IMG/VR virus record: IMGVR_UViG_3300014868_000009 | Location: 1 to 24,444 of that record | DNA length: 24,444 bases | DNA from: a virus | Reading direction: 5' to 3' (one strand) | Shown: one piece after another, positions 7,966 to 15,589 of the stretch | How the letters are laid out: every line of letters begins with the position of its first letter | Numbering within the stretch: position 1 is the first letter of the stretch | Program-made: the position numbers and the translations under genes | The notes under the pieces: model-generated | The model's input: only the letters and a program-made list of their open reading frames with translations | Databases searched by the model: none | Told to the model about the DNA's origin: nothing

Positions 7966-8303
7966 TGGCCATCCCGACGCGCGGGCAACGGCGGCACGTC
8001 GTCTCGTTTGAACACCCGACGCGCACGCCCGACGGGGAAGGCGGCTATACCGAAGTCTGGACGGCGCTCGATCCGCCGGTGTGGTACGTGAGCATCCGCC
8101 CGGCCACCGCGCGCGATGCCGAAGCGGCGCTGGCCGGGACGCAGATCACGCATGTCTCGCACGTCGTGGAAGGCGACTATCACCCTGGCGTCACGACCGA
8201 TACCCGCATGCGGTTTCAGTCGCACGTCTACCAGATCACCAGCGTGATCGACGTCGAGTCGCGCGGCGAAACGATGGAGCTCGTCGCCGACCTGCAAAGC
8301 TGA
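7965..8303 (+). CDS. Head closure / head-tail adaptor protein (SPP1 gp16-like)
   Basis: The 112-aa protein starts at a TGATG overlap with the connector. Residues 1-112 are mostly beta strands, with RRHVVSFEHPTRTPDGEGGYTEVWTAL near the start. This is the usual pattern of phage head-tail joining proteins (RVTFERPVETPDGYGGVTETW-like), with a later MRFQSHVYQITSVIDVESRGETMELV region. It would plug or extend the connector after packaging. An upstream in-frame start at 7911 would only add residues overlapping the previous gene. Confidence 0.85.
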   Translation: MAIPTRGQRRHVVSFEHPTRTPDGEGGYTEVWTALDPPVWYVSIRPATARDAEAALAGTQITHVSHVVEGDYHPGVTTDTRMRFQSHVYQITSVIDVESRGETMELVADLQS

Positions 8304-8686
8304 TGAGTATCCGGCTCAAACTCGACGGCGTGACCGAGCTCCAGCGGGAGCTGGCCACGCTGACGCCGGATCTGGCGGAGGCCGCGGCGGCGCAGCAGCG
8401 CACGATCGGCGAGCAGGCCGCCGAGAACATTCGCGCGCGGCTGCCCGTCGTCACGGGCCGGTTGCGCGCCAGCGTGATCGTCCAGCGCGAACCCGGCCGC
8501 ACACCCGGCCGGGTGTTCACGCGGATCGCGGTGACGGCGCCCTACGCCGAACACGTCGAATTCGGCACGAGCCGCGTGGCGCCGCGGCCGGTGTTCGCGC
8601 CGGGGACGCGGCGCGCGAAGGATGCCTTTGCGAAAGCCGTGATCGAAGAGGTGCGGGCCACCGGGCTGAAAGTGACCGGCGGATGA
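8303..8686 (+). CDS. HK97 gp10-like neck/tail completion protein
   Basis: The 127-aa protein has an N-terminal helical segment (LDGVTELQRELATLTPDLAEA), an ARLPVVTGRLRASV motif at about 48-61 and PYAEHVEFGTSR at about 80-91. These are hallmarks of the HK97 gp10 family, which acts at the head-tail junction or tail terminus. The start is a TGATG overlap with the head closure gene. Its end overlaps the next gene by four bases (ATGA). Confidence 0.9.
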   Translation: MSIRLKLDGVTELQRELATLTPDLAEAAAAQQRTIGEQAAENIRARLPVVTGRLRASVIVQREPGRTPGRVFTRIAVTAPYAEHVEFGTSRVAPRPVFAPGTRRAKDAFAKAVIEEVRATGLKVTGG

Positions 8687-9111
8687 GCGATAGCGGGCTC
8701 GTGGACGCGGCCGTGATGGAAGTGTTGGCGAATGACGCCACGCTGACGGCGCTGTGTCCGGATGGTGTGTTCTGGGGCCGGGCGCCCGCCGGCGCGACGG
8801 CGTTCGTGATTGCGGCGCTGATCGACCACAGCGAACAGCCGGCGCTGGACCGTCAGACGCTCTACGAGACGACGGTCTATCTGGTCAAGGCCGTGATCCT
8901 GAACGCGAGCAAGACGCCGAGCCGCACGGCCGCGGCGCGGATTCATGTCCTGCTGCACGGCGCGCAGCTGGACCTGTCGCCCGCCGGCTATCAGGTGATG
9001 GCGTGTCAGCGGCTGGAACGGGTGGCGTATCCAGAACTCGACCCGATCAACGCGGTGACCTGGCACCACGGCGGCGGGCAGTACGCGGTGATGAGTTATC
9101 CGATTGCGTGA
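8683..9111 (+). CDS. Tail terminator/completion protein (DUF3168-like)
   Basis: The 142-aa protein sits in the slot of the tail terminator, between the gp10-like gene and the tail tube gene. It has the usual pattern: an N-terminal helix with LANDATLTALCPDGVFWG, a central beta region with a small ALDRQTLYETTVYLVKAV strand pair, and a helix with RIHVLLHG. These proteins cap the tail tube and join it to the head. The family assignment rests on position and overall pattern rather than a diagnostic motif. Confidence 0.7.
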   Translation: MSDSGLVDAAVMEVLANDATLTALCPDGVFWGRAPAGATAFVIAALIDHSEQPALDRQTLYETTVYLVKAVILNASKTPSRTAAARIHVLLHGAQLDLSPAGYQVMACQRLERVAYPELDPINAVTWHHGGGQYAVMSYPIA

Positions 9112-9120
9112 GGTATCCCG

Positions 9121-9621
9121 ATGGCCCGACGACATGGCAGCACCGGTCAGATCAAGATGGATCCCACCGGCGGCGCGACGACGGTCGCGATTGCGTCCAT
9201 CAATAACTGGACGCTGGATCTGGAACGTGACAAGGAAGACGTGACGTGCTTCGGCGACACCAACAAGGTGTACGTGCTGGGGTTACCCAACGTTGAAGGC
9301 GATATCGGCGGCGTGTGGGACGAGCTGTCGTCGCCCGACTTCCTGCGGATCGCGATGGGCGTCGTCCCGGTGATGCTCGAACTGATTCCGTCCACCGTCA
9401 CGCCGACGCATATGTTTAAGGGCCTGGCCTATCTGTCGGCGGGCCTCGAGTGCCCGGCGGATGGCGCGGTCACGATCACGGGCTCGTTTGTCGCGGCCGG
9501 GCCCTGGACGATCGAGCCGCCCGATACGCTGCTGATGGCGCGGATGGAAGCGGCGCAGCGCGATCGGGAGCAGCAGGACCGTGATCGGCTCGCACGCGAT
9601 CGCGAATCGCCGGCGGCGTGA
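9121..9621 (+). CDS. Major tail tube protein
   Basis: The 166-aa protein resembles siphophage tail tube proteins. It has an N-terminal beta region with INNWTLDLERDKEDVTCFGD at about 28-47, then NKVYVLGLPNVEGDIGGVWDE at about 48-68, and a further strand with VTITGSFVAAGPW. Residues about 140-166 are a charged Arg/Asp/Glu-rich helical tail. It would polymerise around the tape measure. The start follows a GTGAGGT sequence, a modest ribosome site, and is one of the few starts in this operon without an overlap. Confidence 0.85.
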   Translation: MARRHGSTGQIKMDPTGGATTVAIASINNWTLDLERDKEDVTCFGDTNKVYVLGLPNVEGDIGGVWDELSSPDFLRIAMGVVPVMLELIPSTVTPTHMFKGLAYLSAGLECPADGAVTITGSFVAAGPWTIEPPDTLLMARMEAAQRDREQQDRDRLARDRESPAA

Positions 9622-9890
9622 TGCTGGAGGCCGGGACGCTGCGCGGCGCGCGCGGGCTGGTGAAAGCGGCGTACCTCACCGCTGCGGAAGTCACCGGCTA
9701 TGTGCTAGCGCGCGAGCCGCTAACGGGCGCGTGGCAAGTGACCGGGACGATCGTCACGAGCGATCCGTATCTGCTGCAACAGCCCGGCCTGCAATTTGTG
9801 GCGCCGCACAAAGGCGGCGCCTGGCGCTGGGCGATCGACGCGCACCGCGTGGCGGGCGGGACGTTGGTCGCCACGCTGAAAGGGATCTGA
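9621..9890 (+). CDS. Small tail-region protein, unknown function
   Basis: This 89-aa protein begins at an ATG forming TGATG with the tail tube stop; a GTG at 9618 is an alternative start adding one residue. It contains AREPLTGAWQVTGTIVTSDPYLLQQPG and a GGAWRWAIDAHR segment and looks beta-rich. I recognise no family. Its position between the tail tube and the tail chaperone suggests a minor tail component or tube-associated protein. Confidence 0.65.
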   Translation: MLEAGTLRGARGLVKAAYLTAAEVTGYVLAREPLTGAWQVTGTIVTSDPYLLQQPGLQFVAPHKGGAWRWAIDAHRVAGGTLVATLKGI

Positions 9891-9894
9891 CCGT

Positions 9895-10326
9895 ATGTCG
9901 ATTCGCGTCCGACGCCCGGCGACCGAACGCCTGGAGCTGTCGCAGGGCGATTTTCTGATCGTCAAGCAGGATCTGACCGCCGGCGAGTATCGCGCCTTCC
10001 TGCGGGCCGGCACGCGCCCGCTGGCGCTGTCGGCGGGCACCACGCCGCAGATGGAACTTGATCCGATTGCCGCCGGGGAAGCGATGGTGCTGGCCTACCT
10101 GCTGGACTGGTCGTTCCAGGATGCCGACGGCCGCCCGCTGGTGATTGCCGACCAGCCGCCGGCGGTCGTGCGCGCCGCGCTCGATCATCTCGACAGCGCG
10201 GCCTACATGGAAGTGCAGCGCGCGATCCAGGCGCATCAGGCGGCGACCGAGGCCGCGCGCGACGCCGAAAAAAAAACCCTCTCTGGCGGGACCGGACCCG
10301 ACAAGACTTTGACGTCTGCCGCGTGA
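9895..10326 (+). CDS. Tail assembly chaperone, short form (G-like)
   Basis: The 143-aa protein occupies the lambda G slot, directly before the tape measure. It has a beta start (SIRVRRPATERLELSQGDFLIVKQDLTAGEYRAFL), a helical middle and a variable C-terminus. Such chaperones coat the tape measure before the tube assembles. A run of nine A at 10268-10276 near the end offers a -1 slip that would extend the protein (separate entry). In the zero frame only 16 residues follow the slip site. AAAGGGA at 9879-9885 is a usable ribosome site. Confidence 0.88.
   Translation: MSIRVRRPATERLELSQGDFLIVKQDLTAGEYRAFLRAGTRPLALSAGTTPQMELDPIAAGEAMVLAYLLDWSFQDADGRPLVIADQPPAVVRAALDHLDSAAYMEVQRAIQAHQAATEAARDAEKKTLSGGTGPDKTLTSAA
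10268..10276 (+). other. Programmed -1 ribosomal frameshift site (A9 run)
   Basis: In the chaperone frame the codons are GAA AAA AAA ACC, so A AAA AAA at 10269-10275 is a canonical slippery heptamer. A -1 slip continues through 10430 without a stop. I see no obvious downstream pseudoknot, but A-rich heptamers can shift without one. Confidence 0.85.
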
Positions 10327-10430
10327 TGGGCTGGACGTGGACGGACCTGCAGGACGTGCCGCAAGGCGTCTATGACGAGCTGATCGCGTATCTCGTGGAC
10401 GAGCAGGCGCGCACGACGCGCCGCTGGTAA
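10275..10430 (+). CDS. Tail assembly chaperone -1 frame extension (T-like part of GT fusion)
   Basis: After a -1 slip at 10275 the frame encodes 51 residues to a TAA at 10428, giving a 178-aa fusion product. The extension has the features of tail-chaperone C-termini: a VCRVMGWTWTDLQDVPQGVYDEL segment of helical, Trp-rich, acidic character. It fills the gap before the tape measure with no other plausible gene. An alternative is separate initiation at the ATG at 10326, which overlaps the short-form stop (TGATG) and would give a 34-aa peptide without a ribosome site. Frameshifting is the more likely route because of the conserved arrangement in long-tailed phages. Confidence 0.82.
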   Translation, partial: NPLWRDRTRQDFDVCRVMGWTWTDLQDVPQGVYDELIAYLVDEQARTTRRW

Positions 10431-10434
10431 CGTC

Positions 10435-11883
10435 ATGGCTCTGACCGCTACGCTGCTGGCCGACTTCAGCTCGTTCATCGACGCCACGAAAGAGGCCGGC
10501 GCGGCGATGTCGGGCTTTCAGAAGCAGGCGGAAACCGTCGGCCCGGCCGCGGACAAATCCTTCAAGCTGACGCAAGAGCAGGCGGTCGCCGCGGCGAACG
10601 CCGTCAATCGGGTCGTGACGACGATCGTCTCGTCGGCGCAGCCGTTCATCAAAGCGTTCACCGACGAGCAGGACGCGGTGACGCGGCTCACCAGCGCGCT
10701 GCATGCGACGGGGAATGCCACGCCGGCCGTCATCAAGTCGTATCAGGACATGGCGGGGGAATTCCAGAAGACGTCCCGCTTTGCCGACGAGGCGGTCATT
10801 GACATCACGGCGACCTTGACCACGATCGGCCGCGTCGGCCCCGAGCAGATGCGGCTCGCGCTCACGGCGACCACGAATCTGGCCAGCGCGCTGGAGATGG
10901 ATTTAGGCGCCGCGGCTGATCTCGTTGCGAAGTCGCTGGCCAATGTGGCCAACGACAAGGGCCCGCTTAGGAAATTGCGCGATTATCTCGGGGACGCGTA
11001 CAAGCCCGGCATGAGTGCCGCGGAGATGTTGCAGGCGGTGGCCGATAGGGCGTCAGGATCCAATCTGCGCGATTTGCAGACGTACAACGGGCAGATCGAG
11101 AACCTGAAGAACCAGATGGGCGAGTTGGACGAGACGATCGGGAAGCTCGTCACCGACCAGATGGGATCTTTGACCAGAGCCTTCATGGAGCTGCCCGAGT
11201 GGCTCCAAAAAACGATTGTCGGCGTCGGGACGTTTGCGACGGTGGTAGGCCCGCTGGCGGGTACCTTGGGTGGCCTCGCGACGGTCTTAGGGACCACCCT
11301 CGTGACAGCGATCGGGTTGGCCGCGGTGGGCTGGGGCACCATCGTCCTCGCGATGCGTGGCGCCTACCTCGAATTTATCCGGTTTAAGGATCGGATCGTC
11401 GAAGTCTACGGCAACATCAAGGATACGTTTGCGAAAATTCCGCCGCTGGCGCAGCAAGTCTACGAGGGCATCAAGCTGTGGCTGGTCGATCGGTTTACCG
11501 CGCTGCTGGGGAGCGTCCGACTGATTGGCGAACAACTGGTGGCGATTTTTCGCTGGATGTGGGCGCAAATCGTCGGCGGCTCGATCGTGCCCGATCTGAT
11601 CACCGGCATTGCGAAGGAATTCGGCCAACTCGATCGCGTGATGGTGGACCCGGCGCGCAAGGCGGCCGCGCACGCCTCCCAGGCGTTTGCCGGCATCGGC
11701 ACCGGGACCGCGGGCGGGTTCGGCGGCCTGGTGCCGGGCGGCGCGGGCGGGACGGTCGTAAACATCAGCATGACCGGCATGCTGGGCGCCAACGATCCGC
11801 AGACGCGGCAGGCGATTACGCAAGTGGTCGGGGATGCGCTGGCGCAGTCGATGCGCGGCCAGCGATTGCTGTCGAGCGCGTAG
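10435..11883 (+). CDS. Tape measure protein (short)
   Basis: The 482-aa protein follows the chaperone pair, as expected. Residues about 1-120 are helical (LADFSSFIDATKEAGAAMSGF). Residues about 85-200 contain the region typical of tape measures (VIKSYQDMAGEFQKTSRFADE, VAKSLANVANDKG). Residues about 258-310 are a long hydrophobic Gly/Ala/Val stretch compatible with membrane insertion. The C-terminus is Gly-rich. Tape measures set tail length at roughly 0.15 nm per residue, so this one implies a tail of only about 70 nm. No muralytic domain is visible. Confidence 0.9.
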   Translation: MALTATLLADFSSFIDATKEAGAAMSGFQKQAETVGPAADKSFKLTQEQAVAAANAVNRVVTTIVSSAQPFIKAFTDEQDAVTRLTSALHATGNATPAVIKSYQDMAGEFQKTSRFADEAVIDITATLTTIGRVGPEQMRLALTATTNLASALEMDLGAAADLVAKSLANVANDKGPLRKLRDYLGDAYKPGMSAAEMLQAVADRASGSNLRDLQTYNGQIENLKNQMGELDETIGKLVTDQMGSLTRAFMELPEWLQKTIVGVGTFATVVGPLAGTLGGLATVLGTTLVTAIGLAAVGWGTIVLAMRGAYLEFIRFKDRIVEVYGNIKDTFAKIPPLAQQVYEGIKLWLVDRFTALLGSVRLIGEQLVAIFRWMWAQIVGGSIVPDLITGIAKEFGQLDRVMVDPARKAAAHASQAFAGIGTGTAGGFGGLVPGGAGGTVVNISMTGMLGANDPQTRQAITQVVGDALAQSMRGQRLLSSA

Positions 11884-14859
11884 ATGGCGGCGACGCCAAT
11901 CCATGTCGTGATCGAGGGAATGGTCGCCTCCGCGCTCGTGCGCGTGGCCGACCTGGTGATCACCGACGTGCTCAACGAGGAACCGAATACCGCGACGCTG
12001 ACGGTGAACCAGACGCCGCACGCGCCGGACACGGGCGCCTTTTTCCCGCCCGCCTTTGACGCCACCGCGTTCGTCACGACGCCGCTGCCGACGCGCTATC
12101 CGTCGATCCGCCGCGGGCAACCGATCGAGATCTACCAGGGCACGCTGACATCCGACGCGCGGATCTTTGCCGGCGAGATTGTCGTCGTGCAGCAGCTCTA
12201 TGAGGGCGACCGGCCGGATCTCGTCGCGTATCACCTGTCGTGCACCGACTACACCCGCGCGCTCAACCGCCGCAAGGTGCTGAAGAGTTACGGCACGCAG
12301 TCGGCGACCGCGATCGTGCTCGACCTGATGGCCAGCCGCGCCGCCGATGGGTTCACGACGCAGCACGTCGCGCCGAACCTGCCCAGCGTGGCGATTGACT
12401 TCACCTTCGAGGAGATGAACCGCGCGCTCACGCGGCTGGCCAATCGCATCGGTGGCTATTGGTACGTGGATTACACCAAGGCGCTGCATTTTTTCCTGGA
12501 GGAACCCGGCGACGTGCCGGCGGCGCTCGTGCCCGGCGAACGCTTCGACGACTTGCGGGTCGAAACCGATCTCTCGCAAGTGCGGACGCGCGTCCTGGTG
12601 GAAGGGATGGGCTCGGCGGTCAGTACGGTCGTGGGGCCCGGCGAGACGGTGATTCCCGTGCGGACGGCGGTGATGTTTCCGACGACCGGCGGGCAGGCGG
12701 TCGTGGGCCAGCAGCGGCTCACGTATACCGGCGTGATCGTCGGCGGGACGGGATCGCTGGTCGGGCCGGGCGCGGCGCCGACCGTGGCGCCGGTGGCCGC
12801 GGCGCAGTCGGGCGCGGGCATCGAAGCCGGGACGCATGCCTATGCGATCACCTGGCAAACCGCGGCCGGGGAATCGTTGCCGTCGCCGGCGGTCACGGTG
12901 ACGCTGGGGCCGCTCGCGCCGCCGGCAACGGCCCCGGTGCTCGGGGCGCCGACGGCGGGCACCGGACCCGATCCTGGGCAGCATTTCTACGCGGCGACGT
13001 TCGTCACGGCCAGCGGGGAAACCACGTCGGCGGTGGCTGCGTCGGTGACCACGGCGGCGGGGCCGGTGGTGGCGCCGCCGGGCGCGACCGCGGCGGTCGG
13101 GCGCGATCTTGCCGCCGGGAATGTGTCCTCGACGGTGGCCGCGCAGTACGCGACAACGATCCTGACGGACACGGGCGAAACGCTGCCCGGCCCGGCCAGC
13201 GCGCCCGTCACGGCCAAGCCGCCGATCATGCTGGGGGGCGTTGCGCCCGCGATCGAGGGGACCGCGACGAGCGGAGGAATGACGCCCGGCGCGAGCTATA
13301 CCTATTGGCTGGCGTACACCGTTGGAGGCACGTACGAGACGGAGATCCCGGCGTTCAATACGGTGAGCATGGGCAGCGCGACCGCGATCAGTTTCCCTGG
13401 CGGGTTTTCCCGCTCGTCAGACGCGCGGATCACGGGCCGGAAGGTGTACCGCAGCACGGCGAACGGCTCAACGCCGCGCCTGCTCGTCACGATCTCGAAC
13501 AATACATCCACGGCAGCGTATCTCGACACGGCCAGCGATGCCAGTCTCGGCGCGGCGCGATCCGGGACCGGGCCGATCGGCACGCCGCCGCCTGGACAAA
13601 TCAAGGTGACGCTCCCGACGAGCAGCGATCCTCGCGCCGAGGGCCGCGTGCTTTACCGCAGCGACGGGGGCGCGGCGTTCCGGCGGCTCACGACGATCGA
13701 CAATCTGTCGGCGACAGAATATCTCGACAGCACGGCCAGCGTGGCGAGCAATCCGTTGGCGCCGACGGTGGACACCAGCGGCGGCGCGCCGCTCTGCGTC
13801 GTGCCGCTGACGGCGATTCCCGTCGGCCCGCCGGCGGTGACGGCGCGGCGGATCTATCGCACGCGGGCGAATGCCGGCGCGGGCGCCCCGTACGGCCTGC
13901 TCACGACGATTGCCAATAACACGACCACGACGTACACCGACACGACGCCCGATGTGAGTCTCGGCGCGGCGACCCTGCCGGCCACCAACACGGCCGTCGT
14001 GCAGCAAGTCGCGCTGAGCGCGATTGCGGCGGGCGGCGCCGCGGTGACCGCGCGCAAGATCTACCGCTCGGCGGCCAATACGACGCCGCTGAAACTGCTG
14101 ACGACGATCGCCAATAACACGGCGACGACGCACACCGACGCGGCCAGCGATGCCACGCTCGGCGCCGCGCCGCCGGGGGCCGATACGTCGGGCTTGCAGC
14201 AGCCGCAAGGGCAGGTCAACGCGGGCGCGACGGTGATCCCGGTGGCCGGGACGGCGCCTTTTGCCCCGACGGGCGGCTATGCGGTCGTGGGCAACGGCGA
14301 ACAGGTCGTGCGGTATACGGGCGTGACGGCGGGGAGCCTCACGGGGATTCCGGCCAGCGGGCCGGGCGCCCTGCGATCCACCGTGGCCTTTAACGCGAGC
14401 ATCACGGTCTCGCCGGCGCTGACGGGCGTCAGCGGGATTGCGCGCGCGCTGATTGACGGGGAAGAGATCTACCTGCTGGTCGTGCGCGACGATGCGGCGG
14501 CACAAGCGGCGCTGGCGGCCATCGAAGGCGGCGACGGCATCATCGAACACTTTGTTCAGGACCGGCGGCTGTCGGCGGCGGGCGCGACGGTGACCGCGGA
14601 TGCCGAGCTGGCGTTGTTTGCCACGCCCGAGATCCGCGTGAGCTACACGACGCGCGATCCGAACACGCGCACCGGCAAACTGATTGCGATCGACTTGCCG
14701 GCGCCGACCAACCTGGTCGGGAGTTTCCTGATTCAGCGCGTACAGCTCTCGCGCTTCCACGTGCCCGCGCTGGCGCCGCTGCGCACCGTGCAAGCCTCGA
14801 GCACGCGCTTCAGTTTTGACGACGTGCTGCGGCGGCTGTCGTTCGAGGTGTCGGCATGA
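11884..14859 (+). CDS. Tail hub/tip protein with a large inserted repeat region
   Basis: The 991-aa protein directly abuts the tape measure stop. Residues about 1-245 resemble phage tail hub (gp27-like) proteins, with an N-terminal VADLVITDVLNEEPNTATLTVN strand region, YHLSCTDYTRALNRRKVLKSY and ANRIGGYWYVDYTKALHFF. Residues about 845-991 look like the other half of the hub (EHFVQDRRLSAAGATVTADAELALFATPEIRVSYTTRDP). Between them lie repeats: fibronectin-III/Ig-like segments of the type YAITWQTAAGESLPSPA near 320, 368, 422 and 472, then four copies of a second module with a GRKVYRS-type strand and LLTTIANNT-type strand near 514, 585, 652 and 721. The inserted repeats probably reach outward to bind the host surface. 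Confidence 0.82.
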   Translation: MAATPIHVVIEGMVASALVRVADLVITDVLNEEPNTATLTVNQTPHAPDTGAFFPPAFDATAFVTTPLPTRYPSIRRGQPIEIYQGTLTSDARIFAGEIVVVQQLYEGDRPDLVAYHLSCTDYTRALNRRKVLKSYGTQSATAIVLDLMASRAADGFTTQHVAPNLPSVAIDFTFEEMNRALTRLANRIGGYWYVDYTKALHFFLEEPGDVPAALVPGERFDDLRVETDLSQVRTRVLVEGMGSAVSTVVGPGETVIPVRTAVMFPTTGGQAVVGQQRLTYTGVIVGGTGSLVGPGAAPTVAPVAAAQSGAGIEAGTHAYAITWQTAAGESLPSPAVTVTLGPLAPPATAPVLGAPTAGTGPDPGQHFYAATFVTASGETTSAVAASVTTAAGPVVAPPGATAAVGRDLAAGNVSSTVAAQYATTILTDTGETLPGPASAPVTAKPPIMLGGVAPAIEGTATSGGMTPGASYTYWLAYTVGGTYETEIPAFNTVSMGSATAISFPGGFSRSSDARITGRKVYRSTANGSTPRLLVTISNNTSTAAYLDTASDASLGAARSGTGPIGTPPPGQIKVTLPTSSDPRAEGRVLYRSDGGAAFRRLTTIDNLSATEYLDSTASVASNPLAPTVDTSGGAPLCVVPLTAIPVGPPAVTARRIYRTRANAGAGAPYGLLTTIANNTTTTYTDTTPDVSLGAATLPATNTAVVQQVALSAIAAGGAAVTARKIYRSAANTTPLKLLTTIANNTATTHTDAASDATLGAAPPGADTSGLQQPQGQVNAGATVIPVAGTAPFAPTGGYAVVGNGEQVVRYTGVTAGSLTGIPASGPGALRSTVAFNASITVSPALTGVSGIARALIDGEEIYLLVVRDDAAAQAALAAIEGGDGIIEHFVQDRRLSAAGATVTADAELALFATPEIRVSYTTRDPNTRTGKLIAIDLPAPTNLVGSFLIQRVQLSRFHVPALAPLRTVQASSTRFSFDDVLRRLSFEVSA
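12841..14180 (+). repeat. Repeat array inside the tail hub gene
   Basis: Two repeat classes are visible at protein level. The first has an aromatic-rich strand followed by an AAGESLPSPA-like turn, four copies from 12841 to about 13345. The second has a KVYRS-like strand, a LLTTI.NNT strand, then YLDTASDASLGAA, four copies from about 13426 to 14180. Copies are strongly diverged in DNA, with the last two the closest, suggesting old duplications. Confidence 0.7.
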
Positions 14860-15434
14860 GCAACGTGTTAACGCATCGCTTCGTGAGTCCCAAGCTGGAC
14901 GGGGCCGACGCCACGCAAGTGCAGCCGTCGTCGTGGAACGACGGCCACCGCTTCAGCGGCGGCGCGGCCGGCGATCTGCTCACGCGCGATCCCGCCGATG
15001 CGACGTGGGGCGCCGCGTGGACGACGCCGCCGGCGCCGGTCGGCTGGGTCGCCTATACGCCGATCTGGTACATCAGCGGCGTGGTGACGCCGCTGGGCAC
15101 GCACACCATGTTCGGCAACTATCATCGTGAAGGGAATGCGGTGTGGTTTCAGATCCTGTTCGTCGTGGGCAGTGGTGCGCTCCCGGCGGGCGATTGGCGC
15201 TTCAGCCTGCCGTTTCTCGCCGCCGGGACGCTGGTGAGTCCCGGCACGGGGATGCTGTTTGTGGAGGGCGTCGGCATTTACCCATTGTTTCTCATGATGC
15301 TGGGGCTGGCCGATCGCACGCTGCCGGGGTTTCTCTCGCCGTCGCTGAACCTCTCAGGCCTGTCGGCCACGGCGCCGGCCACGCTGGTGGCCGGCAATCT
15401 CATCGAAGTCCGCGGAAGCTATCAGGCGACCTAA
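14856..15434 (+). CDS. Tail fibre-like minor tail protein
   Basis: The 192-aa protein has an N-terminus often seen in tail fibres of high-G+C phages (THRFVSPKLDGADATQVQPSSWNDGHRF, then a GDLLTRDPADATWG segment). The remainder is beta-rich (WYISGVVTPLGTHTMFGNYHREGNAVWFQILF), suggesting a trimerising or sugar-binding head. It is coupled to the hub gene by ATGA. A receptor-binding role is inferred from position and N-terminal pattern only. Confidence 0.65.
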   Translation: MSNVLTHRFVSPKLDGADATQVQPSSWNDGHRFSGGAAGDLLTRDPADATWGAAWTTPPAPVGWVAYTPIWYISGVVTPLGTHTMFGNYHREGNAVWFQILFVVGSGALPAGDWRFSLPFLAAGTLVSPGTGMLFVEGVGIYPLFLMMLGLADRTLPGFLSPSLNLSGLSATAPATLVAGNLIEVRGSYQAT

Positions 15435-15438
15435 TCCC

Positions 15439-15446
15439 GGAGGAGG
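15439..15446 (+). promoter_or_regulatory. Strong Shine-Dalgarno site that fixes the start of the 45-aa membrane protein
   Basis: GGAGGAGG lies five bases before the ATG at 15452. It shows the frame beginning upstream at 15143 is not used, and that the short hydrophobic protein is independently and strongly translated. Confidence 0.8.
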
Positions 15447-15451
15447 CTCGT

Positions 15452-15589
15452 ATGGCGCTGACGCTGCGGCTCGTGCTGATCGTGATCGCGGTCGTGTGCT
15501 TTGCGCTGGCGGCCGCGGGCGTGGCCAGCCGCGTCAACCTCATGGCCGCCGGCCTGGCGCTGTGGGCCACGGCGACCCTGCTGCCGTAA
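15452..15589 (+). CDS. 45-aa two-helix membrane protein, possible holin-like protein
   Basis: Nearly the whole protein is hydrophobic: a first membrane segment at about 5-24 (LRLVLIVIAVVCFALAAAG), a short polar SRVN turn, and a second at about 30-44. Similar small hairpins occur in many phages and bacterial genomes. Its place after the tail genes and strong ribosome site are compatible with a holin or other lysis helper, but no endolysin is found beside it, so the function is unknown. Its TAA overlaps the next ATG by one base. Confidence 0.65.
   Translation: MALTLRLVLIVIAVVCFALAAAGVASRVNLMAAGLALWATATLLP

Noticed and set aside
11287-12984. Long antisense open frame of 565 codons
   Set aside because: It lies opposite the tape measure and hub genes, is Arg-rich with no family pattern, and is the kind of shadow that high G+C produces. 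The sense genes fit the operon perfectly.
12459-13919. Second plus-strand frame of 486 codons inside the hub gene
   Set aside because: Gly/Arg-rich out-of-frame translation of the GC-rich repeats; no start signal and no family similarity.
13468-14793. Antisense open frame of 441 codons
   Set aside because: Shadow of the repeat-rich hub gene; composition dominated by Arg, no recognisable domain, no ribosome site.
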